From positions 124,001 through 188,000 of the forward strand of contig NZ_JAJUBB010000007.1 of assembly GCF_028683135.1 (NCBI RefSeq): a DNA stretch of 64,000 nucleotides. The letters are read 5' to 3'. The notes under the pieces were generated by a model. The model was not told the origin of the DNA and did not search any database. It worked only from the letters and a program-made list of their open reading frames with translations. A program made the position numbers and the translations under genes. The stretch is from Enterovibrio qingdaonensis (GTDB taxonomy: Bacteria; Pseudomonadota; Gammaproteobacteria; Enterobacterales; Vibrionaceae). Positions 7,808 to 16,400 of the stretch are shown here, piece by piece; the stretch's first letter is position 1; every line of letters starts with the position of its first letter.

Positions 7808-8971
7808 ATGTTGAAAGTCACTGAAAATAAATATTTTACCGGTCAAACAAGCAATATTTTCTCTGCTGAAGTTGCAAAAGAAACGCGTGCTTTCCACCAA
7901 CAAATTGAAGGTTATGCGCCTACGCCGTTGGTGTCATTGCCAGAACTTGCTAAACGTCTTGGCGTAAAAAGCATTTTGGTAAAAGACGAGTCAAAACGTT
8001 TTGGCTTGAATGCATTTAAGGTGCTGGGTGGTTCTTATGCGCTGGGTCGTCAACTGGCAGAACACCTGAATGTGGACATCAGTGAAATTGACCTGAAAAC
8101 TGTGTCTTCCAAGCTGGAAAAACCGCTTGTATTCGCGACCGCAACAGCGGGTAATCACGGTACAGGCGTAGCTTGGGCAGCAAGAGAGATGGGTCAAAAA
8201 GCCGTTGTTTACATGCCAAAAGGCTCACCGGAAGCCAGTGTGAAACGAATTCGAGGCCTAGGTGCAGAGTGTATCGTTACTGACGTGAACTACGACGATA
8301 CTGTGCGTCTGGCAAGCCAAACTGCTGATGAAAATGGCTGGATGTTGGTTCAAGATACGGCGTGGGAAGGTTACGAGAAAATCCCAACATGGATTTCTCA
8401 AGGCTACATGACCATGGCGGACGAAGCGGTTGAGCAACTAGAAGAACAACCTACACACGTGCTGCTACAAGCGGGCGTAGGTGCGATGGCGGGTGGCGTA
8501 CTAGGCTATCTGGTCGATAAACTGGGTGCGGAAAGCTTTAAAGCAATCATCGCAGAACCTGCAGCGGCAGACTGTATTTTCCGTTCGGGCCAAGAAGGCG
8601 AGATGGTGAATGTATCCGGTGACCTGAGCTCAATCATGGCAGGTCTGGCGTGTGGTGAACCAAACCCGGTGACGTGGCCTGTGCTGCGTGATTGCAGCCA
8701 CACGTTCACCTCTGTCGAAGACAAAGTAGCAGCAACGGGTATGCGCATTCTGGGCAACCCACTGAAAGGTGATGAAGCCGTGACCAGCGGTGAATCCGGT
8801 GCTATTTGCATGGGCCTGTTGTACCTTCTGCTGAAAGATGACACCAACAAAGCATCCGCAGATCAAATGGGTTTGAATGAAGACTCTGTTGTACTGCTGT
8901 TCAGCACCGAAGGTGACACTAACCCAGATCGTTACCGCCGTATCGTTTGGGAAAGTGAATACGCGCTGTAA
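7808..8971 (+). CDS. dpaL: 2,3-diaminopropionate ammonia-lyase
   Basis: This 387-residue fold-type II PLP enzyme carries the pattern KDESKRFGLNAFK, with K71 as the expected Schiff-base lysine. A phosphate-binding TATAGNHGTG loop is near residue 115 and a late LLFSTEGDTNPD segment is present, as in DpaL/YgeX. DpaL converts 2,3-diaminopropionate to pyruvate and two ammonia via aminoacrylate. It is the last gene of the regulator-RidA-lyase run and ends at a strong terminator. A TTG at 7790 is in frame, but the ATG at 7808 matches family N-termini better. Confidence 0.88.
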   Translation: MLKVTENKYFTGQTSNIFSAEVAKETRAFHQQIEGYAPTPLVSLPELAKRLGVKSILVKDESKRFGLNAFKVLGGSYALGRQLAEHLNVDISEIDLKTVSSKLEKPLVFATATAGNHGTGVAWAAREMGQKAVVYMPKGSPEASVKRIRGLGAECIVTDVNYDDTVRLASQTADENGWMLVQDTAWEGYEKIPTWISQGYMTMADEAVEQLEEQPTHVLLQAGVGAMAGGVLGYLVDKLGAESFKAIIAEPAAADCIFRSGQEGEMVNVSGDLSSIMAGLACGEPNPVTWPVLRDCSHTFTSVEDKVAATGMRILGNPLKGDEAVTSGESGAICMGLLYLLLKDDTNKASADQMGLNEDSVVLLFSTEGDTNPDRYRRIVWESEYAL

Positions 8972-8995
8972 ATTTCGCGCCCAAAATTAGTATCG

Positions 8996-9024
8996 AAAAA
9001 GGAGACCCTAGGTCTCCTTTTTTT
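8996..9024. terminator. Bidirectional rho-independent terminator after dpaL
   Basis: The stem GGAGACC/GGTCTCC with a 3-nt loop has five A on the left and seven T on the right. It therefore serves both the lyase (plus) and the convergent transporter gene (minus). Confidence 0.9.
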
Positions 9025-9038
9025 GTTGTTTGGTCCCG

Positions 9039-9884
9039 CTACTGTTTTTCTGCAACGCGGGAAGTTCTGCCTTTCGGTGACGCAACGTTGATTAAATTTC
9101 CGAATAGCATCAGTGCAGCCCCTGCCAATAAAGCTACCTCGAATGGCTCGGCATAGAACAGTACGCCTACCACCGCAATGAGCGGTAAGCGAAGAAAATC
9201 CATCGTGACCACAACAGTAGCTTCCGCATTTTGCATGGCCTTGGCGATACTAAAATGAGCGGTCAGCGAGGTGAGTGCAACGGTTGCCAGCCAAAACCAC
9301 TGTATCCCTTCCGGCGTTTTCCAATTAAGCATGGCGAGCGCGAACCCAATGGGAAGTTGAATCAGGCTCATGTAAAACAAAATAGTCAGCGGATGCTCTG
9401 TCGAAGAGAGGGATTTGGTACAGGTGTGCGCAATGGCGTAGCCAATTGCTGAGGCGAGTACAATCAGTGATGCCGCATCAATGGCTTTCATTCCCGGTTG
9501 GACGATAACAAGCACGCCAGCAAAACCAAAGGCGATGGAAAGCAGTTTTTTGACCGTAAGCCTTTCTTTCAGAAACAATGCGGCAATCAATGCAGTCCAT
9601 AGTGGTACCGTAAATTCTAGTGCGAAGACTTCCGCCAGTGGCAAGAGACCGATACCAATAAACCAAGCCATTTGACCAAGAAAATGAACCGAATTTCGCA
9701 TGCCATGAAGCTTGATTCGTTGGGTTGTGAAAAGCGATGCGTTGCGAGATGCGAGCAGGATACTGGTGATGACAATAAGACCAATAAAGCTTCTAAAGAA
9801 CAGAACCTGAAAGGTATCGACCTCGTTGCTAAGCTCCTTGGCTGCGACTGCCATCAGACAAAAAGACGCAAGTGCAACGGACAT
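9039..9884 (-). CDS. EamA/DMT-family transporter (start codon uncertain, perhaps ATC at 9908)
   Basis: From the first ATG the protein is 281 residues with the usual EamA helices (VLFFRSFIG, second repeat from about residue 130). That ATG has no ribosome-binding site and cuts into helix 1. Eight codons upstream, in frame, an ATC at 9908-9906 lies 6 nt after a perfect AAGGAG (9920-9915) and adds IVYKAVLW, completing helix 1. No other ATG, GTG or TTG is available in that open stretch. The gene may use a rare ATC start or have lost its ATG. It is convergent with dpaL; substrate unknown. Confidence 0.75.
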   Translation of the reverse strand: MSVALASFCLMAVAAKELSNEVDTFQVLFFRSFIGLIVITSILLASRNASLFTTQRIKLHGMRNSVHFLGQMAWFIGIGLLPLAEVFALEFTVPLWTALIAALFLKERLTVKKLLSIAFGFAGVLVIVQPGMKAIDAASLIVLASAIGYAIAHTCTKSLSSTEHPLTILFYMSLIQLPIGFALAMLNWKTPEGIQWFWLATVALTSLTAHFSIAKAMQNAEATVVVTMDFLRLPLIAVVGVLFYAEPFEVALLAGAALMLFGNLINVASPKGRTSRVAEKQ

Positions 9885-9989
9885 CCATAAAACGGCTTTA
9901 TAAACGATGGCAAACTCCTTTTGCAGATAAAGCTCTGTGGGGTAAAAGAGTCTGCAGGATTCGTTGGCAAATTACAAAATAGCGTGAAA

Positions 9990-10015
9990 ATAAAACCGCC
10001 CGAGTTGGGCGGTTT
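9990..10015 (-). terminator. Terminator of the amino-acid ABC transporter operon
   Basis: A 9-bp stem AAACCGCCC/GGGCGGTTT with a 5-nt loop is followed on the minus strand by TTTTATTTT, just after the ATPase gene. Confidence 0.85.
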
Positions 10016-10034
10016 GCGATTTGGAACGTGAATT

Positions 10035-10760
10035 TTAGCGTAGAACCTTACTCAAAAACGATTGTGTTCGTTGATGGGTAGGAGCACTGAAAATCTGCTC
10101 TGGCGGCCCGCTTTCGACGATTTCACCGCCATCAATAAACAAGACGCGGTCAGACACTTCACGGGCAAACCCCATTTCATGGGTAACGATGACCATGGTC
10201 ATGCCTGCTTTAGCCAATGACTTCATCACATCCAGTACATCGCCGACCATTTCTGGGTCTAGCGCAGATGTTGGTTCATCAAATAGCATCAGCTCAGGTT
10301 GCATCGCCAGTGCGCGTGCAATCGCTACACGTTGCTTTTGACCACCGGATAAGCTGGAGGGATAAGCAGTTGCTTTGTCAGAAAGCCCCACTTGCGCCAA
10401 CAGCTCTTGTGCTTTGGTATCCGCTTCTGCCTGCGTCATCAATTTAAGCTTTACAGGAGCCATAGTGATGTTTTGAAGCACCGTTTTATGAGGAAATAAA
10501 TTAAAGTTTTGAAAAACCATTCCCACGCGCTGACGTAACTTGTTGATGTCAGCACCTGGTGCTGTGATGGCATCATCATCAATAAAGACATCGCCGCCAG
10601 TTGGCACTTCGAGCAAGTTCAGACAGCGTAAGAAGGTGCTTTTGCCGCTGCCTGAAGGGCCGATTACACTGACAACTTCACCTTGATTAACGGTCTCCGT
10701 TATTCCCTTAAGAACAGCGTGGTCCCCAAAGCTCTTTTGTAGATTGGTAACTCTAATCAC
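10035..10760 (-). CDS. Polar/basic amino acid ABC transporter ATP-binding protein
   Basis: This 241-residue GlnQ/HisP-type ATPase has Walker A GPSGSGKS at 34-41, signature LSGGQ at 137-141, Walker B LMLFDEP at 157-163 with the catalytic Glu, and a switch histidine in VTHEM. It energises uptake through the permease at 10753, with which it overlaps by 8 bp. It is the last gene of a three-gene operon (binding protein, permease, ATPase) ending at the terminator near 10000. Confidence 0.92.
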   Translation of the reverse strand: MIRVTNLQKSFGDHAVLKGITETVNQGEVVSVIGPSGSGKSTFLRCLNLLEVPTGGDVFIDDDAITAPGADINKLRQRVGMVFQNFNLFPHKTVLQNITMAPVKLKLMTQAEADTKAQELLAQVGLSDKATAYPSSLSGGQKQRVAIARALAMQPELMLFDEPTSALDPEMVGDVLDVMKSLAKAGMTMVIVTHEMGFAREVSDRVLFIDGGEIVESGPPEQIFSAPTHQRTQSFLSKVLR

Positions 10761-11433
10761 TTTGCTTCAACCTATTTTCAAATTTGCCCAAGAGGAAGGT
10801 AAAGGTGTACGTCAGGATTAAGTAGATGATTGCACAGGTAAAGAGCGGAGCAACGTCTTCAAATGTACGGCTTCGAATAATTTCACCGGCACGCATCAGA
10901 TCTACACCACCGATAAAGCCGATAACGGCAGTTTCTTTCAACAACACGATAAATTCATTGCCTAGCGCAGGCAGAATGTTTTTTAGTGCTTGAGGGAAGA
11001 TAACATCCTGCATTGCTTGGCTATGTGATAAACCCAAAGAGCGAGCCGCTTCCATTTGGCCTTTATCTACTGCCTGAATACCTGCGCGAATAATTTCAGA
11101 GATGTAAGCCCCGCTATTTAAGCCAAAGGCGATAACTGCGGCAGTGATTTTGTCGACATCAAGAGATGCTAAAACGATGAAATAAAGGATGACGAGTTGA
11201 ACGACAACAGGCGTACCGCGGATAACACTGACATAAATATTGGCAGGCCAAGTCAGGTACCATTTGCCTGACATCTTCATCAACGTGGTGCAGACACCAA
11301 GGATCGAACCCAGAATAATGGCAAAGAAGGTCACCAAAAGCGTGACTTTTAAGCCGTTGAGGATCAGTAGGATACCGATCATGCCATCAGAGCCGATGGG
11401 CGTGAATAACGAATCTATAATTGCTTGCATCAA
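10753..11433 (-). CDS. Amino acid ABC transporter permease (HisM/GlnP family)
   Basis: This 226-residue inner-membrane permease has about five helices and the cytoplasmic EAA-type loop [22 protein letters not shown] at about residues 134-155, which docks to the ATPase. Only one permease gene is present, so the transporter probably uses a homodimer rather than the two-permease Art/His arrangement. It is separated from the binding-protein gene by a stable hairpin. The ATG-ATG start leaves a one-codon ambiguity. Confidence 0.9.
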   Translation of the reverse strand: MMQAIIDSLFTPIGSDGMIGILLILNGLKVTLLVTFFAIILGSILGVCTTLMKMSGKWYLTWPANIYVSVIRGTPVVVQLVILYFIVLASLDVDKITAAVIAFGLNSGAYISEIIRAGIQAVDKGQMEAARSLGLSHSQAMQDVIFPQALKNILPALGNEFIVLLKETAVIGFIGGVDLMRAGEIIRSRTFEDVAPLFTCAIIYLILTYTFTFLLGKFENRLKQSD

Positions 11434-11453
11434 TACTGCTACTTCATTTTGTG

Positions 11454-11490
11454 CCGTTTTCGCGGGAGAGGGGAGTTCCCGCGAAAACGG
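11454..11490 (-). other. Strong hairpin between binding-protein and permease genes
   Basis: The 14-bp perfect inverted repeat CCGTTTTCGCGGGA/TCCCGCGAAAACGG has a 9-nt loop. No T-run follows on the minus strand. It fits an mRNA-stabilising or partial-attenuation element that lets the binding protein be made in excess, as in other ABC operons. Confidence 0.6.
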
Positions 11491-11502
11491 TGAGAGTGGG
11501 GT

Positions 11503-12228
11503 TTACTTAATGTGTTTCGTCAGAAGCGCGTCATAGTCACCGTTGGCTTTCATTGATGCCAGTGTTGTGTTGACTTGCTTGAGTAGCTCTGCATTGCCTT
11601 TTGCCATCGCCAAACCGTAGTACTCTGGGTTGAATGGCAATTCTTGAAGTACCAACTCTTGGTTTTTCTTCAGAAGGTTAGCTGCAGGTGCTTTGTCGAA
11701 AAGCATCAGATCAACACGGCCATTTTGCAGTTCCATCATTGCTTCAAAACCCGTGTTAAACGCAACAACCTGATCACTGAACTCTTTCGCCATGATGTCG
11801 CCAGTAGTACCTAGCTGAACGGAGATTTTCTTACCTTTCAAATCATCGATAGATTGGATAGAAGTGTCGCCTTGGCGGGTAACGACGACCTGAGTTGCTT
11901 CATAGTAAGGGTCAGAAAAATCAACATTGGCGAGGCGCTCAGGTGTGATGGTCATGCCAGCTGCAATCATGTCAATGCGGCCTGCATTCAAGGCAACGAT
12001 CAGCGAATCGAAAGCCATGTCTTCCACTTTTAGCGTTTTACCGCTGTCTTCTGCGACTTTTTTGACGATGTCGATATCAAAGCCCATGATTTCACTACCG
12101 CTTTCACCGCCAATGTATTCAAAAGGAGGAAATGACGCGTTAGTGCCCACAACTAAAACATTTTCTTCTTCGCCACAACCCGTCAGTGCTGCTAACGAGA
12201 GTCCAAGTACCGCAATGATTTTTTTCAT
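11503..12228 (-). CDS. Amino acid ABC transporter substrate-binding lipoprotein (SBP_bac_3 family)
   Basis: This 241-residue protein has a signal peptide ending in the lipobox LTGC (Cys18), so it should be a periplasmic lipoprotein. The mature part is a family-3 solute-binding fold: TNASFPPFEY near the start, then GFDIDIVKKVAE, and the MTITPERLANVDFSDPYY hinge motif. The tandem ARG-box-like sites upstream suggest arginine, ornithine or lysine as ligand, but specificity is inferred. It is first in the operon, as is common for binding proteins. Confidence 0.9.
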   Translation of the reverse strand: MKKIIAVLGLSLAALTGCGEEENVLVVGTNASFPPFEYIGGESGSEIMGFDIDIVKKVAEDSGKTLKVEDMAFDSLIVALNAGRIDMIAAGMTITPERLANVDFSDPYYEATQVVVTRQGDTSIQSIDDLKGKKISVQLGTTGDIMAKEFSDQVVAFNTGFEAMMELQNGRVDLMLFDKAPAANLLKKNQELVLQELPFNPEYYGLAMAKGNAELLKQVNTTLASMKANGDYDALLTKHIK

Positions 12229-12293
12229 AAATTGCTCTCTAAATGAATACGTTATGACCTGTTAGTGACTATAATCCAACTTGTTTTCATGTG

Positions 12294-12328
12294 TAAATAT
12301 AAATTCACTTAAAATGCCAAAATATTCA
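12294..12328. promoter_or_regulatory. Tandem ARG-box-like operators upstream of the ABC transporter
   Basis: TAAATATAAATTCA (12294-12307) matches the 14-bp core TGAATWWWWATTCA at 13 positions. TGCCAAAATATTCA (12315-12328) matches at 11. Their starts are 21 bp apart, the standard spacing of paired 18-bp ARG boxes with a 3-bp gap. They lie 66-100 bp upstream of the binding-protein start. The rest of the 285-bp gap (12229-12513) shows nothing else clear. Confidence 0.5.
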
Positions 12329-12513
12329 CTTATGGAGGTGTTTTATTTCCTTTTTATCATCTCGGTAAAATCTTATAACGTATTGTATATAAGCGTGTAG
12401 ATGGGTTTTTCTGGGTGTTTATTTCTCCGACTTCCTTCAAGTATTTTTGACTTAATATACAGTTTAAGTGGTTTTTAACAGTGGTTGTATTTGTGAGGTG
12501 AATATTTGAACGA

Positions 12514-13218
12514 TTAAAGCGAGATGAGGGGAGGAAGGGATGAGAAGTCAACCAAAGGCTGGGTTGTCCTTTGTGGGGTACCTATAAACAGAGAAAAAGG
12601 CTGAAAGTGTAGGTGTTTAAGCGAAGAAACATCTATCAGGTTATTAAGTGCATAATAACGGGCAATGTATGTGCGCGTTTCACTCGGAAGACGTAAAGAC
12701 AAATAATTTGCATCCTTACTACGATTGATTGCACGTTGCACCCTGCCTTCACCTGCATTGTATGCAGCGAGTGTGAGCGTTTGATTGCCTTCAAACTTAC
12801 GATACAAAAAAGAGAGGTATTTAAGCGCCGCCTCTGTGCTTGCGAACTCATCAAAACGTTGATCTGTGGTGTCCGAAACAATGAGGCCGAAGCGCGTAGC
12901 GGTTGCGGGAATCAATTGCCACAAACCAGCCGCATTGGCGTGTGAGATAGCCTCGGCGTTAAATGAAGACTCCAACATCGGAATGAGCACAAACTGTTGA
13001 GGTAAGGCATAGTCCTCTAACCTTTTTAGGATATGACTGACTAACGGGGAATAGGTGTCAAAACGGTTTTGGATTTGAGCCTGATATGGAAGAAGGATGT
13101 CACGTTGTGCAGCAATTATATGGTTTTCAGGTTTGGCAGATAAGACGCTGCAATACAGAATGAAAATTACTCCCATCATGCAGCGTATAAAATAATGAGA
13201 ACGTTGAATGCCTTTCAA
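12514..13218 (-). CDS. Lytic transglycosylase (SLT domain, MltD-like) in the flgMN operon
   Basis: This 234-residue protein has an N-terminal signal peptide or anchor of about 28 residues. Its SLT domain has the catalytic E83 in PMLESSFN, then GLWQLIPATATRFGL and AAYNAGEGRV, all close to the MltD pattern. It lacks LysM repeats. It should cut peptidoglycan glycan strands in the periplasm. Only 5 bp separates it from flgN, so it belongs to the flgM-flgN operon, and the FlgJ in this cluster has no muramidase domain. The likely job is opening the wall for the lateral flagellar rod. Confidence 0.85.
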   Translation of the reverse strand: MKGIQRSHYFIRCMMGVIFILYCSVLSAKPENHIIAAQRDILLPYQAQIQNRFDTYSPLVSHILKRLEDYALPQQFVLIPMLESSFNAEAISHANAAGLWQLIPATATRFGLIVSDTTDQRFDEFASTEAALKYLSFLYRKFEGNQTLTLAAYNAGEGRVQRAINRSKDANYLSLRLPSETRTYIARYYALNNLIDVSSLKHLHFQPFSLFIGTPQRTTQPLVDFSSLPPLISL

Positions 13219-13223
13219 GCAGA

Positions 13224-13658
13224 TTAAGCTCTTTCCTGATAGGTATCGCTGGTGGGCTGAAGCACACCTGCGATCATTTCGTGAAAGGTAGCTGTTGTTT
13301 GCCCATTTTCATTGTTGTACTGCTGACAACACTCAACGAGACGTTGTAACGTTTCCCATTGCTTTTTTGCTTGCGGTCCGAGAGATGGTGGAAGCGCCTT
13401 CATCAATCGAGCGACGCCTGAACGAGAACATCCCACGCCCAGTTTGTTTAAGCAGTCCTGTCTTTCTTGCGCCGACTTAGCAAGTTGGCTAATTAGGGGT
13501 TGTTGATCGGCAATATTTCGCGTTAACGCTTCTGCATCAAACGTCATATAAAGGACACGCTGATGTTTAAGCAATTCCAACAGTTGCTGATAGTGTCGAA
13601 TGTCTCGACCTATTGTTTGTAGAAAGAGCTGTATAAGTTGCGAAGCGTTTGAAGCCAT
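13224..13658 (-). CDS. flgN: FlgN-like flagellar export chaperone
   Basis: This 144-residue, mostly helical, soluble protein has FlgN length and position. It contains the helical ASQLIQLFLQTIGRDIRHYQQL N-terminus and a long hydrophilic coil. FlgN chaperones the hook-filament junction proteins FlgK and FlgL to the export gate. It is 20 bp downstream of flgM and 5 bp upstream of the transglycosylase. AAGGA sits 7 nt before the ATG. Sequence similarity in this family is low, so position carries much of the call. Confidence 0.8.
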   Translation of the reverse strand: MASNASQLIQLFLQTIGRDIRHYQQLLELLKHQRVLYMTFDAEALTRNIADQQPLISQLAKSAQERQDCLNKLGVGCSRSGVARLMKALPPSLGPQAKKQWETLQRLVECCQQYNNENGQTTATFHEMIAGVLQPTSDTYQERA

Positions 13659-13678
13659 TGCGCGTTCCTTGTTTGGGT

Positions 13679-13966
13679 TTATTCTCTTCCGGTATGGAAC
13701 ATCATTACCGCTTGTGACAAGGCCTTCATATCCAGATTCAATTCACCACGATGTAATGCGCTGCGAATAGCTTCTACTTTTGCCATGTCCACATCGGCAA
13801 GGGTAGAAAGGTCTTTTTGCGCTTGTTCAATGGCAGCCGTATTGACGTTAACTTGCGGCTCAACGGTTGCAGGACGAGTCGGTGTTTCTAGCGGTTTATT
13901 TGACGCTTGGTTAAGCGAACTTTGGGGTACATGGCCACCGGCGACTTTATCGATTTTCATAATCAT
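13679..13966 (-). CDS. flgM: Anti-sigma-28 factor FlgM
   Basis: This 95-residue protein has a disordered N-terminal half rich in Pro, Thr and Asn. The C-terminal helical part is of the sigma-binding type (KVEAIRSALHRGELNLDMKALSQAVM). FlgM holds FliA (30993-31721) inactive until the hook is complete and is then exported. It is first in the flgM-flgN-transglycosylase run. MIMKIDKV allows a start at 13966 or 13960. Confidence 0.9.
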   Translation of the reverse strand: MIMKIDKVAGGHVPQSSLNQASNKPLETPTRPATVEPQVNVNTAAIEQAQKDLSTLADVDMAKVEAIRSALHRGELNLDMKALSQAVMMFHTGRE

Positions 13967-14155
13967 CGTCCTTATTCATCAGTTAATACGTTGCTTACTG
14001 GATGAATGCGACCATTACAACAAATGCATTAAATACCAGAAGAGATTTTTTTTGGTCGATTGCCTTTGTACACAAAGAGGGGTGTGTCGTTCGAGTAAGA
14101 AAACTCAGAATTGCCAACCCCAGTCCAAAAATCGCCGTTTTTGACGCGCATCTTG

Positions 14156-14923
14156 TTAGAGGGTTTTTAGGTATTGGCGTGGTGTTAAGCCAAATGTTTC
14201 TTTGAATTTGAGCGAAAAACGCGCCTCGGATTGGTAGCCACATCTCAGTGCCAGATCGATCTGACTTCGGTGCTCTTGCATGAGAGAAAGGGCGTAAGCC
14301 ATTCTGACGTGAGTCAAAACGTGTCGAAAAGAGGCATCTTCTGCCGCCAGTTTTCGAGTGAGTGTTGCTCGGCTCATGGAAAAGTGTTGCGCCACGGTTT
14401 CTATCGGGTGCGCGTCACCGGGGTTAACACTTAGGTATTGTGCCAGCCGCTCTTTTAATGAACGGTTGCCGCCAGGGAACAGCAAGTGGAGCTGATTCAT
14501 TTCGGCTAACTCTTCATAAAAGCCTTCCAGAAAACGGCGTTGAGCGTGTTGCGAAAGCCCATTGTTCGACATGTCAAAGAGGGTGTTGAAGCAAAAGGCC
14601 AGTTGCGGTGTTACCGCGATTCTTGGCTCTTCACTTAGTGCTTCTTTCTGAGAGCGCGCCAGCAGTTCATCGGAAGGCGGTGTGAAGAAGGTGAGCGTGC
14701 GTGAATAAAAATCCGCATGCTCGGGCACATTTACAAATGTCAGGTAGTGACTGGCTGGGATCACCAGCCAATCCTTGGGCGTATAGCCGCGTGAGGTGTC
14801 ATGCCACCACAGTTGCTTACTGCCTTGGTTGACCCAAATGATGGTAGGCGCATAGATATAAACATTTCGTAGAGGTTGTTTGAATTGTCCTCGAAACTGT
14901 CCAGCCTGTACCACCTTCATCAT
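14156..14923 (-). CDS. AraC-family transcriptional regulator
   Basis: This 255-residue protein has an N-terminal cupin-like sensing half with SRGYTPKDWLVIPASH. The C-terminal AraC DNA-binding half is at about 155-255: first helix-turn-helix HPIETVAQHFSMSRATLTRKL, second IDLALRCGYQSEARFSLKFKETFGLTPRQY. It is 12 bp downstream of the YbhB-like gene on the same strand, so the two are probably co-transcribed. It sits between flgM and flgA but is not a known flagellar gene. Its targets are unknown. Confidence 0.88.
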   Translation of the reverse strand: MMKVVQAGQFRGQFKQPLRNVYIYAPTIIWVNQGSKQLWWHDTSRGYTPKDWLVIPASHYLTFVNVPEHADFYSRTLTFFTPPSDELLARSQKEALSEEPRIAVTPQLAFCFNTLFDMSNNGLSQHAQRRFLEGFYEELAEMNQLHLLFPGGNRSLKERLAQYLSVNPGDAHPIETVAQHFSMSRATLTRKLAAEDASFRHVLTHVRMAYALSLMQEHRSQIDLALRCGYQSEARFSLKFKETFGLTPRQYLKTL

Positions 14924-14935
14924 TGGCGTTTTTCC

Positions 14936-15469
14936 TCATTCATTCACATAGGTTGCCGTTAGCGTTGCCTTATCTAAAGCTGAGCTGTTTAGCATATATC
15001 CAACTAAGGCATTTGATGGGCTTTCAGGTAACGCCATTTTTTCAGTTGGCAGTGCCCAAACGGTGAATTGATAGCGGTGCATGCCATCGCCTTTTGGCGG
15101 ACAAACACCACCAAAACCATGAGTGCCGTAGTCATTTTTCATTTCAATGGCATGTGGGATTTTGCCTGACTCGCCTTGTTTCACACTATGTTGTGAAGCA
15201 GGGATATCGACCGCCACCCAATGCCACCATCCACTGCCTGTTGGCGCGTCAGGGTCGAAAGCGGTGATTGCGAAACTCTTGGTCCCTTTAGGTGCATTGT
15301 CCCAGCTCAATTGTGGGGAGATATTGTCCCCGTCACATCCAAACCCATGGAAGGCAAACGTATCGCTCATTCGGCTGCCTTCTTGAATGTCATTGCTGGT
15401 CACGGACATGGCATGCGCGCCAAAAGATAATGCAGCAATAAATGGAACAATGTATTTAATCTTCATCAT
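14936..15469 (-). CDS. YbhB/YbcL-family (PEBP-like) secreted protein
   Basis: This 177-residue protein from the ATG at 15469 follows GAGGAGAA. The signal peptide ends about AHA. The PEBP fold motifs are present: LSWDNAPKGTKSFAITAFDPDAPTGSGWWHW, later YGTHGFGGVCPP and HRYQFTVWAL. The family is named for similarity to Raf-kinase inhibitor proteins and its bacterial role is mostly unclear. Secretion to the periplasm is likely. It pairs with the AraC-family gene and the two together interrupt the flagellar cluster. Confidence 0.88.
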   Translation of the reverse strand: MMKIKYIVPFIAALSFGAHAMSVTSNDIQEGSRMSDTFAFHGFGCDGDNISPQLSWDNAPKGTKSFAITAFDPDAPTGSGWWHWVAVDIPASQHSVKQGESGKIPHAIEMKNDYGTHGFGGVCPPKGDGMHRYQFTVWALPTEKMALPESPSNALVGYMLNSSALDKATLTATYVNE

Positions 15470-15583
15470 GGTTCTCCTCGTCAGTGTGAGAACCAATATA
15501 GAAAAAAACCGCATTTAAAAATTTACAATAAAACTCAATGTGGTGCTAATTGGTATTGATTATGAGTTTTATCGTAACTTTGC

Positions 15584-16378
15584 TCAAAAAGTCGTTTCGA
15601 CCGTGTTTTTTCCGGTGACCACGGCGCGAACGATTTTGTTCGAAGACAGGTTACGTACCTCGATTTGGTCGCCCTTCTTTCCTTCTTCTAATGCCACGCC
15701 TTTCATCGAGGCCTGGAAATCCCCTTTGGATGCGGTCAATAGCACTTCATCACCTTTAATGATGAGGGGAATGGACTCCAAGTGAGACGCGTTAAGCATG
15801 CTCCCGGCTTTCAAACGGCGTAGTGCTCTTAATCCCTGAAGATCAGAAAGGTCTGTGAAGAACGGGTAGCCTTTATTCAGGGTATGCTGCTTTAACGACA
15901 AGGCTGACGGTTTAAGTGTTTCACCACGTTGGACGCTTTCGTTCACGAAGACTATCGGCAAGGTCACTGTACTTTTGATCGAGACATTGATTCGCCAAGG
16001 GGAGACAAGATCATTGCACGATATGGCGCGCTTAAGGTTCCCAATAGGCAGTGAGTGGTGATCTCTTCCCTCTATCACCATTGACGATTCACACCTCGGT
16101 AAATGCACAACAGACGGTGGGATACGAATGTTGGCGTCAACCGAATAGGCAGGCCAGTTTTGGCTTTGCGCAATGCTTTCGAGTTCACCTTTGTATGCGT
16201 GTAATACCCAAGATTCGAGTGATTTCGCGTCGAGATTTTGGCCGTCGTCGGAAAATGCTACCTGTGGTGTTAATGCCGTTAGTAAGGTGAGTACGGCAAG
16301 GGAAAAAAGTTGCTTCCTACCAATAAAACGCACTTCCCATAGGCGGAAGTGGGGCTTCCATTCTTTTATGTATCTCAT
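15584..16378 (-). CDS. flgA: FlgA, P-ring assembly chaperone
   Basis: This 264-residue protein has a hydrophobic export segment (LFSLAVLTLLTALTPQVAFS) preceded by an unusually long 20-residue basic lead. The C-terminal SAF/FlgA domain starts near residue 140 (VQRGETLKPSALSL, LKAGSMLNASHLE, GDEVLLTAS, VALEEGKKGDQIEVRN). FlgA is periplasmic and assists FlgI polymerisation around the rod. It is divergent from flgB. The in-frame GTG at 16333 could be an alternative start that shortens the lead. Confidence 0.9.
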   Translation of the reverse strand: MRYIKEWKPHFRLWEVRFIGRKQLFSLAVLTLLTALTPQVAFSDDGQNLDAKSLESWVLHAYKGELESIAQSQNWPAYSVDANIRIPPSVVHLPRCESSMVIEGRDHHSLPIGNLKRAISCNDLVSPWRINVSIKSTVTLPIVFVNESVQRGETLKPSALSLKQHTLNKGYPFFTDLSDLQGLRALRRLKAGSMLNASHLESIPLIIKGDEVLLTASKGDFQASMKGVALEEGKKGDQIEVRNLSSNKIVRAVVTGKNTVETTF

Positions 16379-16400
16379 TGTATTTACTTGATTATTATTT

